From Alphaproteobacteria bacterium (GTDB lineage: Bacteria > Pseudomonadota > Alphaproteobacteria > CAJXXZ01 > 1604HC), in contig CP060235.1 in assembly GCA_023898705.1 (NCBI GenBank), positions 1-64,000 on the forward strand: a stretch of 64,000 bases of DNA, written 5' to 3'. The notes under the pieces are model-generated. The model was not told the DNA's origin and ran no database searches. It saw only the letters and a list, made by a program, of their open reading frames with translations. Shown in pieces: positions 27,952 to 37,344 of the stretch. How positions within the stretch are numbered: the stretch's first letter is position 1; each line of letters starts with the position of its first letter. The position numbers were made by a program, and so were the translations under genes.

Positions 27952-28227
27952 ATGATTTTTAAAATAGAGTCACTATCTTTAAAAGCAAAAATAAGAGTGT
28001 TAGAACGAGATAAGTTAGAAGCTGATTTGTCTAATATGATGGAGTTGATACACGAAATTCAATTTGTTGGCACATCAAATGAGAGCGTATATTCTTACAA
28101 AACTTCCGAATATAGAGATGATGATCCTGTAAATATAATTCAGGATGAAAATTTTGATCCATTCCTAAACGCATCACATGTAGAAGATAATATGTTTGAA
28201 GTTGAAGGAGTGATAGAAAGTGATTAA
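27952..28227 (+). CDS. gatC: Glutamyl-tRNA(Gln)/aspartyl-tRNA(Asn) amidotransferase subunit C
   Basis: A small subunit that clamps GatA to GatB. The 91-aa protein is divergent in sequence and identified mainly by size, the N-terminal helix and position directly before gatA. The C-terminal part contains DPVNIIQDENFDPFLNAS, resembling the GatC tail. It overlaps gatA by 8 bp. Confidence 0.75.
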   Translation: MIFKIESLSLKAKIRVLERDKLEADLSNMMELIHEIQFVGTSNESVYSYKTSEYRDDDPVNIIQDENFDPFLNASHVEDNMFEVEGVIESD

Positions 28228-29686
28228 ACCAACTCACCTTCAGTTACATGAAATAAAAAAAATATTAGCTGATGGTCAGATTTCTCCGTTGACTTTATTG
28301 AATGAGATTTATCAGGAAATAGATGAACATCAAAATTTAAACAACTATGTTACCCTTACAAAGAATTTAGCATTTCAGCAAGCAGAAATAAGTTATGAAA
28401 GAATCAAAAAAGGAAACGCCAGACCCCTAGAAGGTATACCTATAGGAGTAAAAGATTTATATCTTGTGAAAGGAGAGCTTGCAACATCATGTTCAGAAGT
28501 TTTAAGAGATTTTGTCGCTCCATTTGAGTCTCACATTACAAAGAACCTATGGGAAAAGTCTGGAGCAATTTGTATAGGAAAACTAAATATGGATGAATTT
28601 GCCATGGGATCTTCAAATAGAACAAGTTGTTTTGGACCATCAATTAATCCTTGGAGTATCAAAAATGGCAAAGAACTAGTACCAGGAGGATCTTCTGGTG
28701 GAAGCGCTTCTGCCGTTGCTGCTGGCACGTGTTTTGCTGCATTGGGAAGTGATACCGGTGGTTCTGTTAGACAGCCTGCATCATTTTGTGGTGTGGTAGG
28801 GTTTAAACCATCTTATGGCAGATGTTCAAGGAGAGGTATGATAGCTTATGCATCCTCTTTTGATCAAGCAGGAATTTTAACAAGATCAGTGCAAGATGCG
28901 GCCATTATGATGGACCAAATGATTGGAAATGATCCTCTTGATGCAACCTCCGCAAAAATGCCAAAACCAAATTTGGAGAATGCAAACATTTCAATGCACG
29001 GGAAAGTAGTAGGATATCCTGCAAATTGGATGACTATCATAGATGAGAGTGTAGTAAACGCTTGGAAAAAAGCTTTAAACATATTTGCAGATTTGGGAGC
29101 CAAGATAGAGCCAATCGAACTATTGAATTTTGACTCTTATCTATCTGTATACTATTTATTAACTACAGCAGAAGCAGCATCAAATCTTGCAAGATATACA
29201 GGTATTTGTTATGGAAACAAGACAAAAGAAGATATAGGATCAGCATATAACAAAACCTTTGAATTATTTGGTGAAGAGGTGAAGAGGAGAATATTTACTG
29301 GTTTGCATGACTTATCCAGTGAAAATTATAATTTGGAGTACAATCTTGGACTACAAACAAGAAGTTATATCAAAAGACAATTTACTGACCTGTTCAATAA
29401 AATTGATTTAATTGTTTACCCCTCTTCTCCTAGGGAGGCTTTTGCACTAGATAACGTTTTCCAAAATCCAGCCGAATCTTATCATGAGGATGTGTTTACT
29501 GTGTTAGCAAACCTCATAGGATCTCCTGCAATATCTGTACCCATAGGCTACGGAAAAACTGGGTTGCCACTGGGTATACATTTGATGAGCGAGCCTTTTT
29601 CAGAAGAACTACTTATTTCAGCGGCAAAAGAGGTAGAGGCTAAAGCTGATTTTATCGATTTTTTAAGGAGTTACCATGACAAATAA
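28220..29686 (+). CDS. gatA: Amidotransferase subunit A
   Basis: The glutaminase that supplies ammonia to amidate Glu-tRNA-Gln (and possibly Asp-tRNA-Asn). At 488 aa it carries the amidase signature with catalytic Lys in IGVKDLY, cis-Ser in GGSSGGSASAVAAG and nucleophilic Ser in SDTGGSVRQPA. The start is GTG at 28220 with GGAG 9 bp upstream, inside the gatC end. It overlaps gatB by 11 bp. With gltX in this window it forms the indirect Gln-tRNA route. Confidence 0.96.
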   Translation: MIKPTHLQLHEIKKILADGQISPLTLLNEIYQEIDEHQNLNNYVTLTKNLAFQQAEISYERIKKGNARPLEGIPIGVKDLYLVKGELATSCSEVLRDFVAPFESHITKNLWEKSGAICIGKLNMDEFAMGSSNRTSCFGPSINPWSIKNGKELVPGGSSGGSASAVAAGTCFAALGSDTGGSVRQPASFCGVVGFKPSYGRCSRRGMIAYASSFDQAGILTRSVQDAAIMMDQMIGNDPLDATSAKMPKPNLENANISMHGKVVGYPANWMTIIDESVVNAWKKALNIFADLGAKIEPIELLNFDSYLSVYYLLTTAEAASNLARYTGICYGNKTKEDIGSAYNKTFELFGEEVKRRIFTGLHDLSSENYNLEYNLGLQTRSYIKRQFTDLFNKIDLIVYPSSPREAFALDNVFQNPAESYHEDVFTVLANLIGSPAISVPIGYGKTGLPLGIHLMSEPFSEELLISAAKEVEAKADFIDFLRSYHDK

Positions 29687-31091
29687 AAAATGGCAGATGG
29701 TTATTGGGCTTGAGGTACATGCACAAGTTTCTACAAAATCAAAACTGTTTTCTAGGGGATCAACAGAATATGGTCAAGAACCAAATACTTGTACAGATTA
29801 TCTAGATTTAGGACTTCCTGGAGCTTTGCCTGTTTTGAATCAAGCCTGTATAAGGAAGGCTGTGATGACTGGTCATGCCCTACATATGACATTGAACCAA
29901 AAGTCCTCTTTTGACAGAAAGCACTATTTTTACCCAGATTTACCATTAGGTTATCAAATTACACAATTTTACGAGCCTATCGCTCAAAATGGCTATTTAC
30001 CAATTTGGGTAAATAATGAAATCAAAAACGTACAAATAAATCGAATACATCTTGAAACTGATGCAGGGAAAAGCATACATAAAAATGGAAAAACTTACAT
30101 AGATTTAAATAGATGCGGCGTTCCTTTAATGGAGATTGTAACGGAACCTGATATGCATGGACCTGAGGAAGCTGCAACGTTTTTGAGAGTGTTGCAAGCC
30201 ACCTTAAAAAGTATAGGGTCTTGTGATGGAAATATGGAGAAAGGACAACTAAGAGCTGACTTGAACATTTCTTTGCATAAACCTGGAGAAAAATTCGGTA
30301 CGCGAGTCGAAGTTAAAAACATTAATTCAGCCAATTTTCTAAAGAAAGCGATAATGTATGAGTATGAAAGACAGTCCTCGATACTCGACTCTGGAGGTAT
30401 AATCCAACAGGAAACAAGACTATTTAATGAAAAAGAAACGATATATATGCGAACTAAAGAAGATTCTGAAGATTACAGGTACATGCCTGATCCTGACTTG
30501 CCTCCTCTAGTTTTAAATGAAGAAGAATTGATTTGTAAATCTGATGTGAGACTTCCATACAATGTTTGCAAAGAAATAGCTAGATTAGGGATTAAACTAG
30601 AAGAAGCATGGATAGTGGCAGAAAATCAGACATTGTCAGATATTTTTTTTGAAGCTGGAAAAGGATTAAACAATGAAGAAAAGTTAATTTTGTTTAAGTG
30701 GCTAATCGGCGATGTATTATCTTTCATAAATAAGAATGATGGTGTTGAGATAGATCTTGTACACTTGCGTAATTTGATTCTGTTACTATCTCAAGAAAAA
30801 ATTTCAGGAAAAGTTGCAAAAGATTTATTAATAGAATTTATAGAAACCAAACAGGATCCTTACTATATAGTTAAAGAAAAAGGACTAGAACAGATAAGTG
30901 ATATTAATGAAATTACTAAAATCGTATCTGATATTATGCAAAATTATGATAAAGAGATTGCAGAATATAAAAATGGGAAAGATAATTTAAAACAATTTTT
31001 TATAGGTAAGATTTTAGCAGCAACTCAAGGAAAGTTAAATCCTAGGTTAACTCAAGAAGTACTAGAAAACTACTTACACATAGACAAATGA
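29676..31091 (+). CDS. gatB: Amidotransferase subunit B
   Basis: The kinase/amidase subunit that activates the misacylated tRNA. The 471-aa protein begins WQMVIGLEVHAQV and includes DRKHYFYPDLPLGYQITQ and HLETDAGKS. The C-terminal YqeY-like tail ends near LNPRLTQEVL. An AGGAG SD lies just before the ATG at 29676, within gatA. The complete gatC-gatA-gatB operon is unusual among the window's genes in having strong translational coupling at both joins. Confidence 0.96.
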   Translation: MTNKKWQMVIGLEVHAQVSTKSKLFSRGSTEYGQEPNTCTDYLDLGLPGALPVLNQACIRKAVMTGHALHMTLNQKSSFDRKHYFYPDLPLGYQITQFYEPIAQNGYLPIWVNNEIKNVQINRIHLETDAGKSIHKNGKTYIDLNRCGVPLMEIVTEPDMHGPEEAATFLRVLQATLKSIGSCDGNMEKGQLRADLNISLHKPGEKFGTRVEVKNINSANFLKKAIMYEYERQSSILDSGGIIQQETRLFNEKETIYMRTKEDSEDYRYMPDPDLPPLVLNEEELICKSDVRLPYNVCKEIARLGIKLEEAWIVAENQTLSDIFFEAGKGLNNEEKLILFKWLIGDVLSFINKNDGVEIDLVHLRNLILLLSQEKISGKVAKDLLIEFIETKQDPYYIVKEKGLEQISDINEITKIVSDIMQNYDKEIAEYKNGKDNLKQFFIGKILAATQGKLNPRLTQEVLENYLHIDK

Positions 31092-31239
31092 ATCAAATAT
31101 TAGCTAAAAGCTGCGTTTGAGACGTTAAGTTATTTCATACCTATGGATTCAGATTATCTCTATTTTTTAGCTTTTTACTGGCAAAATATATGGCTGTGTT
31201 CGTTCATAGAAAATTCTCTATAAATAAACCAAACAACTA

Positions 31240-31268
31240 TTGACAAAGTTGCCAAAAAGACATAAATT
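31240..31268 (+). promoter_or_regulatory. Sigma-70 type promoter for tRNA-Tyr/tRNA-Gly/tuf
   Basis: A perfect -35 TTGACA at 31240-31245, a 17-bp spacer and a -10 TAAATT at 31263-31268 lie about 24 bp before the mature tRNA-Tyr 5' end. The good -35 fits strong expression of tRNA and EF-Tu. Confidence 0.6.
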
Positions 31269-31291
31269 ACTCTTGTTACTACAAGCTTTAC

Positions 31292-31376
31292 GGAGGGATG
31301 GTCGAGTGGTTAATGGCAGCAGGCTGTAAACCTGCCGACGGTTGCGTCTACGTAGGTTCGAATCCTACTCCCTCCA
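31292..31376 (+). tRNA. tRNA-Tyr (anticodon GTA)
   Basis: An 85-nt class II tRNA with acceptor GGAGGGA/TCCCTCC, anticodon loop CTGTAAA giving GTA, a long variable arm and T arm GTAGG TTCGAAT CCTAC. Discriminator A. It is followed by tRNA-Gly after 8 bp. Confidence 0.95.
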
Positions 31377-31384
31377 TGTCTTAT

Positions 31385-31456
31385 GCGGGCGTGGTTCAAT
31401 GGCTAGAATGTCAGCCTTCCAAGCTGAAGACGTGGGTTCGACTCCCATCGCCCGCT
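31385..31456 (+). tRNA. tRNA-Gly (anticodon TCC)
   Basis: A 72-nt tRNA with acceptor GCGGGCG/CGCCCGC, anticodon stem CAGCC... with loop TTCCAAG giving TCC, T arm GTGGG TTCGACT CCCAT. Discriminator T. It lies 32 bp before tuf in the conserved tRNA-Tyr, tRNA-Gly, tuf order. Confidence 0.95.
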
Positions 31457-31488
31457 CATTTTTTGCTTGGGTACTTTGGAGGGTTAAC

Positions 31489-32688
31489 ATGTCAAAAGAA
31501 AAATTTCAACGAACAAAAACTCATGTTAATGTAGGAACTATTGGTCACGTTGACCATGGAAAGACTACTTTAACTGCTGCTATTACAAAGGTTTTGTCTG
31601 AAAGAGGAAAAGCTACTTTTAAGGATTATAAGAATATCGATTCTGCTCCTGAAGAAAAGGAAAGAGGTATTACTATATCCACAGCTCATGTTGAGTATGA
31701 GTCTGATAATAGACACTATGCTCACGTTGACTGTCCTGGACACGCTGACTATGTAAAAAACATGATCACGGGTGCAGCACAGATGGATGGTGGTATACTA
31801 GTTGTATCGGCTACAGATGGTCCAATGCCTCAAACTAAGGAGCACGTTTTGCTAGCAAAGCAGGTAAACGTTCCTTATTTGGTTGTTTTCATTAACAAAG
31901 TTGATGCTGTCGATGACGAGGAAATGTTGGAATTAGTCGAAGAGGATGTAAAAGATCTTTTGGCAGAGCACGGATTCCACTCTGATGAGAGGCCAGTGCC
32001 AATTATAAGAGGATCTGCTCTTTGTGCCCTAGAAGGTAGGGAAAAAGATACTCTTGGTGAAGCAGCTATATTAAAGTTGATCAACGTGTTGGATGACTTT
32101 ATACCTGACCCTATTAGAGATATAGAAAAGCCTTTCTTAATGCCTATAGAGGATGTGTTCTCTATAGCTGGTAGAGGAACTGTGGTTACTGGACGTATCG
32201 AAACTGGTATAGTTAAAGTTGGTGAAGAGGTAGAGCTTGTTGGATTGAGACCTACTATTAAAACTACCATTACCGGTGTTGAAATGTTTAGAAAGCTTTT
32301 GGATGAAGGAAGAGCTGGTGAGAACGTCGGACTTCTACTCAGAGGAATTAAAAGAGAAGAAGTTGAGAGAGGTCAAGTTGTTTCTAAGCCTGGATCTATT
32401 AAACCTCATACAAAATTCAAGTGTAAGGTGTATGTGTTGAAAGAAGATGAAGGTGGAAGGAATAAGCCTTTCTTCTCTAAGTACAGACCACAGTTTTACT
32501 TCAGAACTACAGATGTAACTGGAGAAATCACTTTGCCTGAGACTATATCGATGGTTAAGCCAGGTGATGACGTAGAGCTTATTGTTACTTTGGGTAAGCC
32601 AGTTGCCATGTCTGCAAACCTTAAATTCGCTATTAGAGAAGGTGGAAGAACAATTGGTGCTGGATCTGTAACAGAAATTATAGAATAA
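31489..32688 (+). CDS. tuf: Elongation factor Tu
   Basis: The GTPase that brings aminoacyl-tRNA to the ribosome. The 399-aa protein starts [20 protein letters not shown], with G1 GHVDHGKT, G3 DCPGHADY and G4 NKVD (more often NKCD). SD GGAGGG at 31478-31483. A longer upstream frame runs through the tRNA-Gly and is rejected. One copy is seen in this window. Downstream neighbours secE and nusG, common after tuf, are absent. Confidence 0.98.
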   Translation: MSKEKFQRTKTHVNVGTIGHVDHGKTTLTAAITKVLSERGKATFKDYKNIDSAPEEKERGITISTAHVEYESDNRHYAHVDCPGHADYVKNMITGAAQMDGGILVVSATDGPMPQTKEHVLLAKQVNVPYLVVFINKVDAVDDEEMLELVEEDVKDLLAEHGFHSDERPVPIIRGSALCALEGREKDTLGEAAILKLINVLDDFIPDPIRDIEKPFLMPIEDVFSIAGRGTVVTGRIETGIVKVGEEVELVGLRPTIKTTITGVEMFRKLLDEGRAGENVGLLLRGIKREEVERGQVVSKPGSIKPHTKFKCKVYVLKEDEGGRNKPFFSKYRPQFYFRTTDVTGEITLPETISMVKPGDDVELIVTLGKPVAMSANLKFAIREGGRTIGAGSVTEIIE

Positions 32689-33099
32689 TAGTTTTCTAAT
32701 ATCTTTTTCCGCGTTGCATGTTATTTTTGTGACATGGTTTTTATTTTTTACTTTTCTGGATGGGTATATCTTTAAGGATGCCCGTCTAGTCATCTAATCA
32801 ACAACAAATAGTTTCTAATTAGTTTAAATAGTATGATTTAGAGCGCTTTTTGATGATACATCTGAAATACTATGGTTTACTTGGTAAGTAACATAGAGAT
32901 CAAAATTTAATTTATACAATTATTTTAAGCTAAAATTGCAAATTGATATCAGTAGTTTTTTTGTACTTTAGCTCTAACGTAATTACATAATTCCTTACTC
33001 TAAAATAATTCCCATGCAAAAGTGAGTCGTATAACTGCAAAACTGACACCTACCAATCAACCTATTCATAGTTCTAATTGATTAATACTGATTTTGAGA
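32689..33099. other. 411-bp gene-free region between convergent tuf and mutL
   Basis: No plausible coding frame or recognisable RNA gene. The only structure seen is a 9-bp stem at 32759-32786 (GATGGGTAT pairing with ATGCCCGTC, two G-T pairs, 10-nt loop), preceded by T-rich stretches. It could be part of a transcript end, but no T-run follows it. Confidence 0.5.
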
Positions 33100-34899
33100 T
33101 TATCTATCAAACATGTGTTCTATTTCTTTTTTCTTAATTAAATAAGTAGATTTCCTACCATGATTACAAACACCAGGATAGTGCAAAGCATACTCTACTA
33201 AATTTCTTAATTGCATTTCATTCAGATGTTGACCAGCTTTCAAACTGTTTTTACATGCAATATCGGCTAAAAACTTACCCCATAACATTCTATTAGTAGA
33301 AGAAGTATCAAAATTGCTTATATTTTCTAGAAAAATATCCATTAAATTTTCTATTTTTCCTATATCCCAAAAGCTAGGGATAGATTTTAATTGACTATTG
33401 TGTATATTCAAACCCCACGTTTGCAATCTATCCTGTAGAGCATTTAAGGTATTAATATTTTCTACATTTAACTGTAGATTAATAGGAAATAGCAAATCTA
33501 TACCTCTAGAAGTGACTTCAACTTCTTTTTTCATTTTTTCATACGTGTACCTCTCATGTACAGCATGTTGATCTATCAAAACAAGACCTTCCTTTACTTC
33601 AACAACTATGTAACTGCTATGAAATTGTCCCAATATATTATAATTATTTTCAAACAGTTTAGGAGCATCACTAACATCATCGGATCGTACAGCAAAATCC
33701 AACTGTTTTGTGACATGCAATTCTTCATTGGAAGCATCATGTCGCTCTTTTTTACCTGCAGATATATCGTCAGCTCGTGCAAAATTAGTTTTTCTTCCTA
33801 ATGTAGGTTCTATTTTACTTTTTTCAAGCTCAATTTTGTTTTTTTCAACCTTATCACTTATAATTGGGTTGCTGAAATAATTTATTTCTTCACTCCCACT
33901 ATCATGCAAACGTGGCGAGCTAACTGAACACGTATTAGATAAACTCAGATTCATATTAATTGCTTTATAAAGAGCCACTGAGATTATGTTACTTACCATA
34001 TGCCACTTCATAAACCTAATTTCATCTTTTGTAGGATGAATATTAACATCAATCTCATTGTACGGCACATTAATAAAGATAACCCCTCCTGGGTATTTTT
34101 TATCCGGAATATAATCAGACAATATAGATCGTATACAGCCAATAATTGCCTTATCTTTCACGTATCTGTTATTTACAAAAACACTAATATTATTGGTAGA
34201 ATAAGAGTTTTTGCTCATAAAACCATGCATAAAGTAATTCTCATGCCTATGCTCTACTTCAAATAAATCTCCTATATTTTTGCAAACCTCTAAAAATCTA
34301 GCTTTATGATCTTGAGATGTATAACTTATATTTATTTGTTTTCCATTAGAAATATTGAAAGTTACTTGTGGGTATGCTATCGACATCTTTTGTACATAGT
34401 CAAGTATTAAATTCCATTCATTTGTATCCGAACGCAAGAATTTTAACCTCACAGGAACATTTTGAAATATATTCGTCACAACCACTTTAGTGCCCACGCC
34501 AGGTTTGACTTCATGAAACTCTCTAATATTATTTTTACAAACTAATCTACTACCCATATTATCTTTAGACGTTATAATCTCTACATTAGCAATCGAGCTG
34601 ATTGCATAAAGCGCTTCCCCTCTAAATCCCAAAGTTGATATCGACCAAATATCCTTCAATTTTGATGTTGAGTGCTGATCTAAACATAGTTTTAAATCAG
34701 CCATGGACATTCCACATCCATTATCTTGTACGCTAATCAATGTCTTGCCACCATTTTCAACATATACACTTATCTCCGTAGCACCTGCATCTAATGAATT
34801 CTCAACAAGCTCTTTGACTATAGATAAAGGCTTTGTAACAACCTCTCCAGCACAAATTTGACGTATGAGGCTATCTGAGAGTCGGTTAATTAGGTTCAT
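33100..34899 (-). CDS. mutL: DNA mismatch repair protein MutL
   Basis: A GHKL ATPase that links mismatch recognition to strand removal, 599 aa. ATPase motifs are ELVENSLDAGATEI, DNGCGM and STLGFRGEAL. A variable linker covers about residues 335-400. The C-terminal domain carries the endonuclease motif DQHAVHERYTYE, as expected in bacteria without MutH. The ATG overlaps the lspA stop by 4 bp. Confidence 0.95.
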   Translation of the reverse strand: MNLINRLSDSLIRQICAGEVVTKPLSIVKELVENSLDAGATEISVYVENGGKTLISVQDNGCGMSMADLKLCLDQHSTSKLKDIWSISTLGFRGEALYAISSIANVEIITSKDNMGSRLVCKNNIREFHEVKPGVGTKVVVTNIFQNVPVRLKFLRSDTNEWNLILDYVQKMSIAYPQVTFNISNGKQINISYTSQDHKARFLEVCKNIGDLFEVEHRHENYFMHGFMSKNSYSTNNISVFVNNRYVKDKAIIGCIRSILSDYIPDKKYPGGVIFINVPYNEIDVNIHPTKDEIRFMKWHMVSNIISVALYKAINMNLSLSNTCSVSSPRLHDSGSEEINYFSNPIISDKVEKNKIELEKSKIEPTLGRKTNFARADDISAGKKERHDASNEELHVTKQLDFAVRSDDVSDAPKLFENNYNILGQFHSSYIVVEVKEGLVLIDQHAVHERYTYEKMKKEVEVTSRGIDLLFPINLQLNVENINTLNALQDRLQTWGLNIHNSQLKSIPSFWDIGKIENLMDIFLENISNFDTSSTNRMLWGKFLADIACKNSLKAGQHLNEMQLRNLVEYALHYPGVCNHGRKSTYLIKKKEIEHMFDR

Positions 34900-35339
34900 T
34901 TTTTATAGACAAATTCCTTCCATAACAATACAATCACACCAACTGTTATAGAAATGTCTGCTAAGTTAAATATTGGAAACACTGTGTCCATTAGTTTGAT
35001 TTCGATAAAATCTAACACTGCCCCATGCCAAAATCTATCCATTAAATTGCTTATACCACCTCCCAATATGAGGCTATATGCAAAGATCTCCGAGTTCTTT
35101 CTAGATTTATACCAAAAATTAATCAGTAATATACAAGCAGAAAGTACAACAATTTTTATAACCCAACTATAGAAACTACTACATAAGCTAAAACTTATTC
35201 CCCTATTCCAACAAATATTAATCCTACAAAAAGAAAAAACAGGAGATAGCTTATGAGACAAACTATAATGTAACGCAATTTTTTTTGTCAATTGGTCTAA
35301 AGCAACAACTATTAATGACATAAAACTTCTTTTAATCAT
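34896..35339 (-). CDS. lspA: Lipoprotein signal peptidase
   Basis: An inner-membrane aspartyl protease that removes prolipoprotein signal peptides, 147 aa with four transmembrane segments. Catalytic aspartates lie in GISNLMDRFWHGAVLDF (Asp110) and FNLADISI (Asp128). Upstream of and overlapping mutL by 4 bp. Its presence implies that the organism makes lipoproteins. Confidence 0.94.
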   Translation of the reverse strand: MIKRSFMSLIVVALDQLTKKIALHYSLSHKLSPVFSFCRINICWNRGISFSLCSSFYSWVIKIVVLSACILLINFWYKSRKNSEIFAYSLILGGGISNLMDRFWHGAVLDFIEIKLMDTVFPIFNLADISITVGVIVLLWKEFVYKK

Positions 35340-35462
35340 ACTAAATTCAATTTTAGTCTAAAATAAATTTTTGTAAACATAATATATTACACCTATTTTT
35401 ACCTTTTCTTTACTTAACAATATTTAAATTTGACAATTTCAATCCTTACGTAAAGTATGAGT

Positions 35463-36245
35463 TCAATGATCATATATTGGATCAATTTCTCTCAACTTGT
35501 GCTTCAATGCAAGTATATCACTCCACATTTCTTTTTTCTTACTTGGTGATCGTAATAGATATGATGGATGAAAAATTGGCAAATACAATATGCCATCGAT
35601 GTTTATAAACTCGCCTCTTACTGTGGTAATTGCTTTCATACTATTCATTACTGCTCTATAGGCAACACTTCCAATCAGAACCACTATTTTGGGATGAATG
35701 ATCTCTATGTGATTAATGATGTATGGTCGCATTATATTTATTTCTTCCACAGTAGGTGTTCTATTACTTGGAGGTCTCCAAGGAACAACATTTGTAATAT
35801 AATAATTTTTTCTAAAAATGCCAGCTGCGTTTAACATCTCTTCTAAAAGTTTGCCACTCTCTCCTACAAAAGGTTTTCCTTGTTGATCTTCATCCTTACC
35901 AGGAGCTTCTCCTATCAACATGAGACTTGAATTTTCATTACCATCTGCAAATACCATAGTGTTAGCCTGTTTTTTAAATGGAAAATTCACTTTAGACATA
36001 TTGGAACGTAGATCACGCAAAGTACTTGCTTTTTCAAATACAGGACAATCAGACAAAGTCTCAGATTTAGAAGAATGTGTAAATTGCTCATCAATCGTAC
36101 TTACTATTTTCTTTGAACTGACAGAAGCATTTTTATCATTTGTAAGTGACGACTTCTCATTATTTGTTTTTCTCATATTGTTGGAAAAATAGTTAGGATA
36201 ATAAATATTGTTCAGTTGGCTTAACCAAAACGTCTTTTTACTCAT
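35463..36245 (-). CDS. Uracil-DNA glycosylase, family 4-like
   Basis: Removes uracil from DNA. 260 aa with GEAPGKDEDQQGKPFVG, TNVVPWRPPSNRTP and HPSYLLR, the order and spacing of family-4 UDGs. The first 95 residues are polar and poorly conserved. Known family-4 enzymes hold a 4Fe-4S cluster with four cysteines. The equivalent positions here appear to be non-cysteine (NFPFKK where CALK-like text is usual, and EINIMRP where a Cys usually follows the Glu motif). It overlaps the Fe-S carrier gene by 4 bp. Confidence 0.85.
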   Translation of the reverse strand: MSKKTFWLSQLNNIYYPNYFSNNMRKTNNEKSSLTNDKNASVSSKKIVSTIDEQFTHSSKSETLSDCPVFEKASTLRDLRSNMSKVNFPFKKQANTMVFADGNENSSLMLIGEAPGKDEDQQGKPFVGESGKLLEEMLNAAGIFRKNYYITNVVPWRPPSNRTPTVEEINIMRPYIINHIEIIHPKIVVLIGSVAYRAVMNSMKAITTVRGEFINIDGILYLPIFHPSYLLRSPSKKKEMWSDILALKHKLREIDPIYDH

Positions 36246-36547
36246 GCCTTAAATGAAGTCCCACAATGACATACCCTTTTAAAATCTTTTTTGGAAATAA
36301 AAAACTTTTCTTCCATCAAATTTTCTACAAAATCTATGATAGACTCATCTATTTTTGTCAGAGAAAAACTATCTGTTAATACGCATTTTCCATTGTTTTC
36401 GAAAACAATATCCTCATCCAGCTTCGCTTCTGGAAATTCAAATTTATACTTAAACCCATTACATCCGCCAAAAAAAATTTTTACACGTATGAACTTTTTA
36501 CCTAATAAATCAAGCCTCTCGATAGCAGATTCCGACATGTATATCAT
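36242..36547 (-). CDS. A-type iron-sulfur carrier (IscA/ErpA/HesB family)
   Basis: A scaffold/carrier for Fe-S clusters, 101 aa. It keeps the three family cysteines: Cys29 in FFGGCNGFKY and Cys93/Cys95 in CHCGTSF. Family members cannot be told apart confidently, though ErpA or IscA is likely. Its stop overlaps the start of the UDG gene, so the two are co-translated. Confidence 0.88.
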   Translation of the reverse strand: MIYMSESAIERLDLLGKKFIRVKIFFGGCNGFKYKFEFPEAKLDEDIVFENNGKCVLTDSFSLTKIDESIIDFVENLMEEKFFISKKDFKRVCHCGTSFKA

Positions 36548-36624
36548 ATATGATTATATATTAGCATCTAATTTGCATAATAAAACTATCTAGGTTACAA
36601 TTGTGTAAATTTATGGAGGTGTTT

Positions 36625-37305
36625 TTGAATAACATTTTTATCGAACACGCAATTATTGGAATTGACTTGAGGACAGAATGTAATCTTGGTGATGAAGTCG
36701 TTGGATTTAAGTCGAATGACAAGGTGTTTGACTTACATTCAGTCATTAGTGAAGGGATTGAAGTCCAGCCTGTACTTGATAGCGATGAGGAGTATTTGCA
36801 TTTTTTAAGGCATGATGCAGCTCACGTGCTAGCACAGGCTTTAACTGTCTTATTCCCTAAGATTCAATTTGGAAAACAATTTTTTGAAGGCAAGTTTATT
36901 TTTGCATTTGATGTATATCTACCTGAATACAATTTCTCATCTGAGGATTTTCCAAAAATAGAAAATGAGATGAGAAATGTCATAGCTCAGGAAGATGATA
37001 TCATCAAACATATCGTAGAGAAATCCAAGGCTCTTGAAAGGTTTGCGGATGACAAATTCAAACAGGACATTATTAACCATTCTAGTTGCGATAGCGTAGT
37101 CCTATACGAACATGGAGATTACATAGATATCTGTCATGGACCTAGAGGTTTAAACAATAAGTATGTAAAGTATTTTAAATTGTTAAACGTTCAGGAAGTA
37201 AGTTGGCTGTATGATGAAAAAATCAAGCTACAACGTATCCTTGGAGCTTGTTTTGCTGATGAAACATCTATGAAACAATTTTTATTAGAAAAAGAAAAAA
37301 ATTAA
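36625..37305 (+). CDS. Stand-alone threonyl-tRNA editing protein (TGS + ThrRS N2 domain)
   Basis: This matches only the N-terminal region of threonyl-tRNA synthetase: a TGS-like domain (about residues 1-55), then the editing domain that hydrolyses Ser-tRNA-Thr. Numbering from the TTG at 36625 gives 226 aa, with GGAGG 5 bp upstream. The earlier TTG at 36601 would add 8 residues. Editing motifs are RHDAAHVLAQAL (His63/His67, equivalent to E. coli His73/His77) and YEHGDYIDICHGPR, which keeps the Asp and the Cys (E. coli Asp180, Cys182). The His186 position is Arg and the Arg183 position is His, a swap. It stops cleanly at the domain end, with no catalytic core. It lies 39 bp before thrS in the same direction. 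A decayed gene copy is possible but the motifs argue against it. Confidence 0.85.
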   Translation: MNNIFIEHAIIGIDLRTECNLGDEVVGFKSNDKVFDLHSVISEGIEVQPVLDSDEEYLHFLRHDAAHVLAQALTVLFPKIQFGKQFFEGKFIFAFDVYLPEYNFSSEDFPKIENEMRNVIAQEDDIIKHIVEKSKALERFADDKFKQDIINHSSCDSVVLYEHGDYIDICHGPRGLNNKYVKYFKLLNVQEVSWLYDEKIKLQRILGACFADETSMKQFLLEKEKN

Positions 37306-37344
37306 TGACATGTTCAAGTTTTTAGAGTACAATTTGGGATATTT

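Noticed and set aside
31342..31488. An N-terminal extension of EF-Tu
   Set aside because: It runs through the tRNA-Gly gene. The true start at 31489 has an SD and the family N-terminus.
32759..32786. A stem after tuf as an intrinsic terminator or small RNA
   Set aside because: No T-run follows and no conserved RNA features are seen. Reported only as part of the gene-free region.
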